A program made the position numbers and the translations under genes. Under the pieces are notes generated by a model. That model searched no databases, had not been told where the DNA came from, and worked only from the letters and a program-made list of their open reading frames with translations. A stretch of 11,444 bases of DNA, taken from positions 1 to 11,444 of the forward strand of contig REAV01000188.1 in NCBI GenBank assembly GCA_004294465.1. The letters are read 5' to 3'. Below, in pieces: positions 1 to 6,500 of the stretch (positions are counted from its first letter, which is position 1; the number at the start of each line of letters is the position of its first letter). Source of the DNA: Sphingobacteriia bacterium. GTDB lineage: Bacteria; Bacteroidota; Bacteroidia; Chitinophagales; Chitinophagaceae.

Positions 1-290
1 AGGCTTTTCTTTCGAATGGTTTGTTCAGATTTTCCGGTAATTTTAAGTGAGCCATCTGCCTCATTTTCTTTCATGTAACCATTTTGCTTGAGGTCTTCAA
101 TAAAATCCCCCATGCCATATTCGTCGCTGGTAAACTTATACTTATTGTCTAATTCATTCATCCAGCTCAACGCCTCTGATGCATCTCCATTCGTATATCC
201 AAGCAATTGCATGAAAATATCCAGCATTTGCTCAAATTTGGTTTTCCCATCTTCATTGGGATTGAACTGCAAAAAACGATGACCGATCAT
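1..290 (-). CDS. VWA-domain protein, N-terminal part (partial)
   Basis: The 3' end is beyond the left edge, leaving about 96 N-terminal residues. The ATG at 288-290 is well supported because an in-frame TAA lies four codons upstream. The visible protein begins MIGHRFLQFNPNEDGKTKFE and is soluble, acidic and helical, with no signal peptide. Its pattern, including LDIFMQLLGYTNGD, EALSWMNELD, DFIEDLKQNGYM and KSEQTIRKKS, resembles the N-terminal region of a Bacteroidota VWA-domain family that is often encoded near a MoxR-type AAA+ ATPase. That assignment is from memory of the family. The metal-binding VWA domain itself would lie outside the window, so no MIDAS motif can be checked. No ATPase gene lies on its upstream side here; the next gene upstream is the GT117 gene. 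I see no clear -7 element, and the large palindrome ends 74 nt upstream of the start. Confidence 0.65.
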   Translation of the reverse strand, partial: MIGHRFLQFNPNEDGKTKFEQMLDIFMQLLGYTNGDASEALSWMNELDNKYKFTSDEYGMGDFIEDLKQNGYMKENEADGSLKITGKSEQTIRKKS

Positions 291-364
291 GAATGTAAAT
301 TAGCTAAAATAGTAACAGATATAAAAGAGAATAGTCAAGTGAAGTTTCCCAGACTCACTTTCAC

Positions 365-480
365 CAAATACCTAAAAATTGGCTGATTCAGCTACAATGA
401 AAGAACTCGCCCCAACAAGTTGGGTCTCAGACAGCTTTCATTGTTAACGCTTTATCAGCCAATTTTCTTAACGGTATTTG
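365..480. repeat. large imperfect palindrome (116 nt, four paired blocks)
   Basis: Four nested inverted-repeat blocks share nearly one centre. They are 365-372 with 473-480 (CAAATACC/GGTATTTG, 8 bp), 375-387 with 454-466 (AAAATTGGCTGAT and its complement, 13 bp), 394-403 with 435-444 (ACAATGAAAG/CTTTCATTGT, 10 bp), and 411-416 with 419-424 (CCCAAC/GTTGGG, 6 bp). All four are perfect matches, giving about 37 bp in a long hairpin with asymmetric bulges. It lies 40 nt past the GT117 stop and 74 nt before the VWA start, both on the minus strand. Neither strand has a U-run after the hairpin. It could be a MITE- or REPIN-like element, a structured RNA in the intercistronic region, or an mRNA-stabilising 3' structure. 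The structure is directly visible; the function is unknown. Confidence 0.8.
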
Positions 481-520
481 TTACATGTTCGTCTAGAAAA
501 TCTTCTCTTGAACTATATCC

Positions 521-3500
521 CTATTTTATCGAATCTCTTGGCGCCATCAATTTGCCTGGAATTTGAATAGCTGGATTGTAAATGGTTTTCATTTTTTCCA
601 TTCCATCCATATAACTTTCCGCCATTCTTTTTTCATCTTCCATCATCTCTGCTTTAAACCCAGTTAAGGTATTGTAGTACTTCACTTGTTGTTGCAGGTC
701 TTTCTTAACGGAATTTGAAACCTTATCAATCAGGGCTTTATCATCAGCTAAATAGCATGCTTCTAAGAACATTAAAGAATTACGATTATGCATATTTCCT
801 CTACTCACCATACCGTAGGGCATATTTTCTTCCAGCATCATCTTATCTACTTTCTCCAATACTTTACGGGCTTCTTCTTTTCTTCCTGAATTGGCCAAAT
901 CAATCGATAAATCTGCATAAGCCGACCTTATACTGTTTAAGTGTCTTCTATTTTCTTCATCGAAATACACCCCTTTTAGATTTGCATTGCCACCAACAAA
1001 TACATTGAGTGCTTTGTCTTTCATCCAATCAGCATTTACACGTGAGTTTTCAACTGGTACTAAACGAAAACTCAAACCATCTCTGCGCAAAAATTGATCA
1101 AAGCCTAAATCAACACTTGAATTAGTGAAATAGATTGGTCTATTCCATTTTGCAGCAGCGATGATATTTAAAACAGCCATATCATTTTTTAACATAGATG
1201 ATTTGGGCAATTCAAAACGCAATTCACTAACCACACTATCCGTAGGGTTCACCGTTTTATTAGCAATAACGGCTTCCTTATTTACTGGAACAGCAAATTT
1301 GCGAACCGGGAAAGTACTTAATGCGTCACCATTTCCACGATCTTCCATTTTAGTAGGATCATCACTGCCCACATAGTTTTTCATTAGATCGTATAGATCA
1401 TAGTATTGATTTTCTGGAATACCTGGTTTAGGGCGATACAATGCATAATCGCGTTTTCCGCCTTCAATTTGTTCTGCAGTCCAAATAACATCGATTGGTC
1501 CACTTTGATTAACCTTGTAACGGAGTTCATTGATATACCAGTCAATTCCTAATAAGCTGTAGTTGATCACTCTAATATCCGGACGTATACCTTCTACTTC
1601 CTGAGCATACCATAATGGATAGGTATCGTTATCACCAAATGTAAATAGAATGGCATTGGGTGCACAACTTTCTAAATAATCTTTTGCCAAATCTCTTGAT
1701 AAAACTTTATTGCTTCTATCATGATCATCCCATTCTTGCTGAGCCATGATTGCAGGAACAGCCAATAAACAAACAACTGTTGAAACAGTTGCAGCTAAGC
1801 CTGGCTTTAATTTTCTTTGCAATAAAGACGCAACACCTAAAACACCTAAGCCTATCCAAACTGCGAAAGCATAAAAACTTCCTACATATGCATAATCTCG
1901 TTCACGTGGTTGATTACCTGCTTGATTCAAATAAATCACAATGGCAAAACCAGTCATGAAGAACATTAAAAAATTAGTCAACGCATCGTCTCCTTTTCTT
2001 TTAAATTGATAGAACAATCCAATCAATCCTAAGATCAAAGGCAATGCAAATAGTTTATTATTGGCTTTATTATTTTTGATGGAATCAGGTAATGCTGATT
2101 GATCACCTAAAATAATATTATCAATAAAAGAAATACCTGTTATCCAATTACCATCTCTCACATTTCCATTATAAACTCCTTGTAAATCATTTTGTTTACC
2201 CGAAAAATTCCACATGAAATAGCGGAGGTACATCCAAGAAATTTGATAGCCTACAAAAAACTTTATATTATCAACTTGATTAGGTGCTCGATCATAACCT
2301 CCATCTTTTAATTTAGGAATATTTAAAAATTGCGCATAATAATATGCATGGTATTGATCGTCACTGGCATCCCAAACACGTGGGAAAACCATTTTATCTT
2401 CAGGAGCATAAACATATTTTTTGTCCTGACCTTGTTCAATGTATTTGTCCTTTGATTTTTGGTACTTCATTCCTGTACTCTTTAAATCAACAGGATTAGC
2501 AGTAAATTTTTGTCCGTACAAAAGCGGAAAATCACCATACTGTTCACGACCCAAATAACCTACTAAACTCATTGGATTATCTACATTGTACATATCTACC
2601 GATGGATTTGCATTACTGCGGATCATGGTAGTTAAATAAGTACTATACCCAATAAACATGAATGAAATGCACCAAATAGATAAAGTTAAATAAGGCCAAG
2701 CTTTTTTCGCAGCAATTTTAAGACCATACCAAAGTAAACCACCAATTAAAACAAAGAAAAATGCAAAGCCAGAAAAGAATGGCAACCCTGCTCCGTTTAC
2801 AAACCAACGGTCAAAATTACCCGCCATCTTTACAGAATATTGAATAATACCTACTTGAATCAATCCTGTAATCATACATCCTAAAAGAAAAAAGATATAA
2901 ATACCACCTGCATAATCTTGTTGAGTTGGATTCCATTTTTCAATCAAGAATAATAAACCAACCGCAATAATAGTTCCTAAAATCACCAAGCCACCCATTG
3001 TTCCATCCATTGGAACATTATCAGTAGCATCTGCACTTGCCATTATTAATGAACCAACAAAAGCAAGTATTCCACCAACAACTGCTAACTTAATAAACCA
3101 ACTACGAATCAAAGTATAATTGAATGTTTCTCTCCTTCTGAAATAATACACCATTACAATTGCAGGAATGGTCAATAGATTTAGTAAGTGAACACCAATA
3201 GACAATCCCATCATAAAGAATATGAAAACGATCCAACGATCTGCTCCTGGCTCATCTGCTGCGTGTTCCCATTTAAGAATTGCCCAAAATACAATTGCAG
3301 TGAAAAAACTAGACAAAGCATATACTTCACCCTCTACTGCACTATACCAAAAAGAGTCACTAAATGTATACGCCAATGCGCCTACCACTCCAGCACCCAT
3401 AATACTCCATAATTGATAAGCATTTAAGGTTTCTGTAGTTTTTACATTTACCAACCTGCGAGCAAAATGGGTAATTGTCCAAAACAAGAATAAAATGGTA

Positions 3501-3763
3501 AATGAGCTGGCCAAAGCACTCATAATATTCACCGCTTTTGCAGCATTCAATGGATTATCTCCAAATAAAATGATGAATACTCTTCCTAGGATTACAAATA
3601 ATGGTGCCCCAGGAGGATGAGGAATTTGAAGCTTAAAACAGCTACTTACAAACTCTCCACAATCCCAGAAACTTCCACCCGATTCGGCAGTTAAAATATA
3701 TACAGTACTAGCTATTAAAAAAACAAGCCAACCCGTAATGTTATTGATCTTTTTGAATTGCAT
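521..3763 (-). CDS. DUF2723 / GT117-family transmembrane glycosyltransferase (protein O-mannosyltransferase-like)
   Basis: A predicted multi-pass membrane protein of 1080 residues, within the usual range of about 1000-1150 for Bacteroidota DUF2723 proteins. The N-terminal half carries the family signature: a first membrane segment at about 10-25, then GGSFWDCGEF (29-38, with Asp34 and Glu37), HPPGAPLF (49-56) and DSFWYSAVEGEVYAL (136-150). More hydrophobic segments follow, and the motif GNQPRERDYAYVGSFYAFA lies before the last ones. The C-terminal third looks extracytoplasmic, with FGDNDTYPLWYAQEV followed by a helical, TPR-like tail. The family is related to TMEM260 (CAZy GT117), a protein O-mannosyltransferase, and GT-C enzymes use lipid-linked sugars outside the cytoplasmic membrane. 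Activity here is inferred. I chose the ATG at 3761-3763, not an in-frame ATG 36 codons upstream, because the extension is unlike the family and because the -7 element at 3788-3795 would put transcription initiation inside it. The stop is TAG. It appears monocistronic. Confidence 0.88.
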   Translation of the reverse strand: MQFKKINNITGWLVFLIASTVYILTAESGGSFWDCGEFVSSCFKLQIPHPPGAPLFVILGRVFIILFGDNPLNAAKAVNIMSALASSFTILFLFWTITHFARRLVNVKTTETLNAYQLWSIMGAGVVGALAYTFSDSFWYSAVEGEVYALSSFFTAIVFWAILKWEHAADEPGADRWIVFIFFMMGLSIGVHLLNLLTIPAIVMVYYFRRRETFNYTLIRSWFIKLAVVGGILAFVGSLIMASADATDNVPMDGTMGGLVILGTIIAVGLLFLIEKWNPTQQDYAGGIYIFFLLGCMITGLIQVGIIQYSVKMAGNFDRWFVNGAGLPFFSGFAFFFVLIGGLLWYGLKIAAKKAWPYLTLSIWCISFMFIGYSTYLTTMIRSNANPSVDMYNVDNPMSLVGYLGREQYGDFPLLYGQKFTANPVDLKSTGMKYQKSKDKYIEQGQDKKYVYAPEDKMVFPRVWDASDDQYHAYYYAQFLNIPKLKDGGYDRAPNQVDNIKFFVGYQISWMYLRYFMWNFSGKQNDLQGVYNGNVRDGNWITGISFIDNIILGDQSALPDSIKNNKANNKLFALPLILGLIGLFYQFKRKGDDALTNFLMFFMTGFAIVIYLNQAGNQPRERDYAYVGSFYAFAVWIGLGVLGVASLLQRKLKPGLAATVSTVVCLLAVPAIMAQQEWDDHDRSNKVLSRDLAKDYLESCAPNAILFTFGDNDTYPLWYAQEVEGIRPDIRVINYSLLGIDWYINELRYKVNQSGPIDVIWTAEQIEGGKRDYALYRPKPGIPENQYYDLYDLMKNYVGSDDPTKMEDRGNGDALSTFPVRKFAVPVNKEAVIANKTVNPTDSVVSELRFELPKSSMLKNDMAVLNIIAAAKWNRPIYFTNSSVDLGFDQFLRRDGLSFRLVPVENSRVNADWMKDKALNVFVGGNANLKGVYFDEENRRHLNSIRSAYADLSIDLANSGRKEEARKVLEKVDKMMLEENMPYGMVSRGNMHNRNSLMFLEACYLADDKALIDKVSNSVKKDLQQQVKYYNTLTGFKAEMMEDEKRMAESYMDGMEKMKTIYNPAIQIPGKLMAPRDSIK

Positions 3764-3787
3764 ATTCGCTTTGGTTTTTAAGACGGG

Positions 3788-3795
3788 CAAACATA
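3788..3795 (-). promoter_or_regulatory. Bacteroidota-type -7 element for the GT117 gene
   Basis: The minus strand reads TATGTTTG, a perfect match to TAnnTTTG, ending 24 nt before the ATG. There is no convincing TTG or TTTG 19 nt upstream, so only the -7 half is supported. It implies a leader of roughly 17-21 nt and favours the 3763 start. Confidence 0.55.
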
Positions 3796-3915
3796 GTTTA
3801 TTATACGTAAAAATTGAAAAAGAAGGCCCTATTTGGGGAGATTTAAGAAAGTTTTTACAGATTCTCCACAATAACGAATAACCAATAACTCATTACCCTA
3901 ATACCTGATTTTTGC

Positions 3916-3923
3916 TACCTTTG
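3916..3923 (+). promoter_or_regulatory. Bacteroidota-type -7 element for mtaB; implies a leaderless mRNA
   Basis: TACCTTTG matches TAnnTTTG exactly and ends 7 nt before the mtaB ATG. Initiation a few nucleotides past this element would fall at or just before the start codon, so the mRNA would be leaderless or nearly so. The -33 region is weak: ATTA at about 20 nt upstream. Confidence 0.55.
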
Positions 3924-3930
3924 CCGCCCG

Positions 3931-5208
3931 ATGGCCAATAAACAGACAGTCGCATTTCATACATTAGGTTGTAAACTCAATTTTTCAGAAACTTCCACTA
4001 TTTCCAGAATGTTGGAAAAAGAAGGATTTGAAAAAAGAGATTTTACTGACTTGGCAGATGTATACGTAATCAATACTTGTTCTGTAACCGACAATGCCGA
4101 CAAGGAATGCAGACAATTGGTAAGAAGGATACAAAGAAAATCTCCAGAAAGCTTTGTAGTGATTACTGGCTGTTATGCACAATTAAAACCAAAAGAGATC
4201 TCAGCTATTCCTGGAGTAGATCTAGTGTTAGGAGCCGCTGAAAAATTCAACATAGTCCAACATATCAGTGAATTGACCAAATCCACCGATGCGGCAAAAA
4301 TTTGCAGTTGCGATATTGAAGAGGTAACCGGATTCAATGCTTCTTTTTCACAAAATGACAGAACTCGAACTTTTCTAAAAGTGCAGGATGGTTGCGACTA
4401 TAATTGTTCTTTTTGCACTATTCCGATGGCGAGAGGTAAAAGCAGAAGCGATTCCATAGACAATGTATTGAAGCATGCAAAAACATTAGCAGAAGAAGGT
4501 GTGAAAGAAATAGTGCTTACCGGAGTTAATTTAGGAGATTTTGGGAAAGGGCCCAATGGAGATTTAGCACATGAGTCTAATTTTACTGATTTAGTAAAAG
4601 CATTAGACCAATTAAAAGGAATAGATCGATACAGAATTTCTTCTATAGAACCCAATTTACTCACCAATGAATTGATTGAACATGTAGCCAACAGCAATCA
4701 TTTCATGCCTCATTTTCATATTCCATTACAGAGTGGTTCAAACAAAATTTTGGGATTAATGCGCAGAAGGTATAAACGTGAATTGTATGCCGAAAGAGTT
4801 CAACTCATTAAAACCTTAATGCCACATGCAGCTATAGGAGTAGACGTTATTGTTGGGTTTCCTGGAGAAACGGAAGCTCATTTTAGAGAAACATTTGAAT
4901 TTTTACATTCATTGGATGTATCCTATTTGCATGTATTTACTTATTCAGAAAGAGATAATACAAAAGCAATTGAATTTAAACCAATTGTACCTATTGCTAT
5001 TCGCAACGAAAGAAATAAGCAATTACGCAATTTATCATTTATGAAATTGCAATATTTTACCAATTTGCACCAGGGCCAAACAAGAAAAGTATTATTTGAA
5101 GCCTTTGATAAAGATGGAATGATGGAAGGCTATACCGATAATTATATCCGGGTTTCTACCCCATACCGATCAGAATGGGCCAATCAATTAGTGGATTGGA
5201 AATTATAA
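3931..5208 (+). CDS. mtaB: tRNA (N6-threonylcarbamoyladenosine(37)-C2)-methylthiotransferase MtaB
   Basis: A radical-SAM methylthiotransferase of 425 residues, typical for MtaB. It adds a methylthio group to t6A37 of tRNAs reading ANN codons (giving ms2t6A), using two iron-sulfur clusters, in the cytoplasm. The N-terminal UPF0004 domain has three cluster cysteines: Cys14 (HTLGCKLN), Cys50 (VINTCSVTD) and Cys81 (VITGCYAQ). The radical-SAM motif CDYNCSFC gives Cys155, Cys159 and Cys162. The motifs VLTGVNLGDFG, HFHIPLQSGSNKILGLMRRRY and DVIVGFPGE follow. A short TRAM-like region covers roughly the last 50 residues. The HTLGCKLN and LGDFG patterns favour MtaB over MiaB or RimO. The start is fixed by the family N-terminus and the -7 element just upstream. 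There is no Shine-Dalgarno sequence. The gene converges on the phosphatase gene, and the last 6 nt overlap. Confidence 0.95.
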   Translation: MANKQTVAFHTLGCKLNFSETSTISRMLEKEGFEKRDFTDLADVYVINTCSVTDNADKECRQLVRRIQRKSPESFVVITGCYAQLKPKEISAIPGVDLVLGAAEKFNIVQHISELTKSTDAAKICSCDIEEVTGFNASFSQNDRTRTFLKVQDGCDYNCSFCTIPMARGKSRSDSIDNVLKHAKTLAEEGVKEIVLTGVNLGDFGKGPNGDLAHESNFTDLVKALDQLKGIDRYRISSIEPNLLTNELIEHVANSNHFMPHFHIPLQSGSNKILGLMRRRYKRELYAERVQLIKTLMPHAAIGVDVIVGFPGETEAHFRETFEFLHSLDVSYLHVFTYSERDNTKAIEFKPIVPIAIRNERNKQLRNLSFMKLQYFTNLHQGQTRKVLFEAFDKDGMMEGYTDNYIRVSTPYRSEWANQLVDWKL

Positions 5209-5940
5209 AGTATTATTCATTAATGGGATCTGATTGGCCAGATCATAAAATTCTTTGGTAATAGTAAATGCTTTAATGGCATCTACATGATTATGATGAT
5301 GCAAATCAGTACCTATTAATTTGAAGAAATTGCTTTTAATCATTTTCAACGCAATTTTTTTTACAGGCAACCCGTAGTACCCACTCAAAGAAAGCAAATT
5401 GCATTGAAATACACACCCCATTTCTAATAGTCGCTCATATTGAGCAAAATGATTGTAGTAATATCCATAACGTTCTGGATGAGCCAAAATGGGCTTATAC
5501 CCTTTGATATTTAACTCAAAAATAGCCCGCTCGATAAATGGAGAAGGTGCTGCATAAGACATTTCAATCAATACATTGTTTTTCCCGATTGTAAGTAATG
5601 GCTGGTCATCCGAAAGTAATTCCATGAAATGTTCATCAACCATATATTCTGCAGCAGCTTCTATTTCAATATCGATTTCGGCCAATACCAATTCTTGCTT
5701 CATTCTCTCTAAAACCTGAATAATGGAGGAAGGAGTATTATTATGAACACCATTAAAAATATGCGGGGTTAGAATGCATTTTCGATAGCCCAATTCTTTC
5801 ATTAAACCAAAATAATGCAAAGACTCCTCAATGGTTGCAGCACCATCGTCTAGGCCTGGCAAGAGATGCGAATGCATGTCAACACCAAGGAAAGAAAGGT
5901 CTCTTTCAATTCGAGAAGAACGAAAAAAAGAATTGAACAT
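5203..5940 (-). CDS. CpsB/CapC (YwqE)-type PHP-domain tyrosine-protein phosphatase
   Basis: A 245-residue metal-dependent PHP-fold protein. The family's CpsB, Wzb-like and YwqE members are manganese-dependent tyrosine phosphatases that dephosphorylate BY-kinases controlling capsule and exopolysaccharide export. All metal-site motifs are present: DMHSHLLPGLDDGA (Asp21, His23, His25), LTPH (His60), AAEYMVDEHF (Glu98, His104), LIEMSY (Glu126), LAHPERY (His154) and GTDLHHH (Asp212, His214). The enzyme therefore looks intact. It is cytoplasmic, with no signal peptide. It starts 6 nt after the upxY stop, so the two are very likely co-transcribed and translationally coupled. The stop (5203-5205) overlaps the convergent mtaB stop. 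The partner BY-kinase and export genes usually found nearby are not in this window. Phosphatase activity toward tyrosine is a family inference. Confidence 0.9.
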   Translation of the reverse strand: MFNSFFRSSRIERDLSFLGVDMHSHLLPGLDDGAATIEESLHYFGLMKELGYRKCILTPHIFNGVHNNTPSSIIQVLERMKQELVLAEIDIEIEAAAEYMVDEHFMELLSDDQPLLTIGKNNVLIEMSYAAPSPFIERAIFELNIKGYKPILAHPERYGYYYNHFAQYERLLEMGCVFQCNLLSLSGYYGLPVKKIALKMIKSNFFKLIGTDLHHHNHVDAIKAFTITKEFYDLANQIPLMNNTL

Positions 5941-5946
5941 GATTGT

Positions 5947-6462
5947 TTATAATAATGTGGGAGACAAACTTTCCGCCGGAAACTCAACTACCATCACCTG
6001 CCCCAAACTTTGTAATTGTACGTACACTTTTTTCTTGCCTCCTCTCAATACAGTTCCTTCCTTATCCATAAATACACCAAAGTTGACCCTTACTTTTTCA
6101 CCTGCAGCAAAGCCTTCTTCTGAGATCACAGAAATACGAGCATCTTTTTCTGCCAGATACATTTTTATACTATTGACTTCTTCATCTTTGATGACTGCAG
6201 GCTTGCCCAAATAATAAACGAAGTTTAAAACACCATCTGTCATTAATACACTATTTCTTTCAGAGGCATCTATTCTTACAAATACATACGATTTAAACAA
6301 AGGATCTTCAATTACTTTTTTGCGATCACTCCATTGCCTTTCTACTTTTTGGAGAGGACACCAACTATCTATCCCTTTTTTTAACAAACGAGCATCAATC
6401 TTTTTCTCCCAACGTGGCTTGGTATACAGAGCATACCATTTTTTTTCTAGAATCTTATCCAT
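5947..6462 (-). CDS. UpxY-family (NusG-like) transcription antiterminator
   Basis: A 171-residue specialised NusG paralogue. An NGN domain (about 8-105) opens with KKWYALYTKPRWEKKI and contains DPLFKSYVFVRI. A KOW domain (about 118-165) contains GEKVRVNFGVF and the basic stretch LRGGKKKVYV. In Bacteroides, UpxY proteins bind elongating RNA polymerase and prevent premature termination in the leader of their own capsular-polysaccharide operon. The housekeeping NusG of Bacteroidota is normally encoded beside ribosomal-protein genes, which are absent here, so a specialised role is favoured. I used the ATG at 6460-6462; a TTG two codons upstream is possible but gives no better family match. It is followed after 6 nt by the PHP phosphatase, a typical capsule-locus partner, but no glycosyltransferase or exporter genes follow. 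Confidence 0.88.
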   Translation of the reverse strand: MDKILEKKWYALYTKPRWEKKIDARLLKKGIDSWCPLQKVERQWSDRKKVIEDPLFKSYVFVRIDASERNSVLMTDGVLNFVYYLGKPAVIKDEEVNSIKMYLAEKDARISVISEEGFAAGEKVRVNFGVFMDKEGTVLRGGKKKVYVQLQSLGQVMVVEFPAESLSPTLL

Positions 6463-6469
6463 CAGCAAT

Positions 6470-6500
6470 CAATACTAATTATATTCTTCAAGCAATCAAA
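6470..6500 (-). promoter_or_regulatory. candidate promoter for upxY in the prc-upxY gap
   Basis: On the minus strand TTTG (6500-6497) is followed by exactly 19 nt and TAGTATTG (6477-6470), which matches TAnnTTTG except at the fifth base. It ends 7 nt before the upxY ATG, the same spacing as at mtaB. It begins immediately after the prc stop codon. The near-consensus layout suggests upxY can be expressed independently of prc, with a leaderless or nearly leaderless mRNA. Confidence 0.45.

Noticed and set aside
365..480. Integron attC site
   Set aside because: The length and bulged hairpin are suggestive, but the arms end in CAAATACC/GGTATTTG and lack the paired RYYYAAC and GTTRRRY core sites; there is also no integrase or gene cassette nearby.
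365..480. Ordinary rho-independent terminator of the GT117 gene
   Set aside because: The hairpin is far too long and bulged, its centre is not followed by a U-run, and neither strand has a T-tract after the outer arm.
3764..3871. 36-residue N-terminal extension of the GT117 protein
   Set aside because: The extra residues do not look like the family or a signal sequence, and a perfect -7 element at 3788-3795 lies inside the extension, so the ATG at 3761-3763 is the better start.
4398..4697. 99-residue minus-strand frame inside mtaB
   Set aside because: It is a shadow of the radical-SAM coding sequence, with no family resemblance and no promoter.
5831..6214. 127-residue plus-strand reading frame opposite the phosphatase and upxY genes
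   Set aside because: It lies fully antisense to two well-supported genes and its product has no recognisable domain pattern.
6463..6468. TTG start two codons upstream of the chosen upxY ATG
   Set aside because: The ATG at 6460-6462 fits the family N-terminus equally well, and the candidate -7 element ends at 6470, leaving no room for initiation before the TTG.
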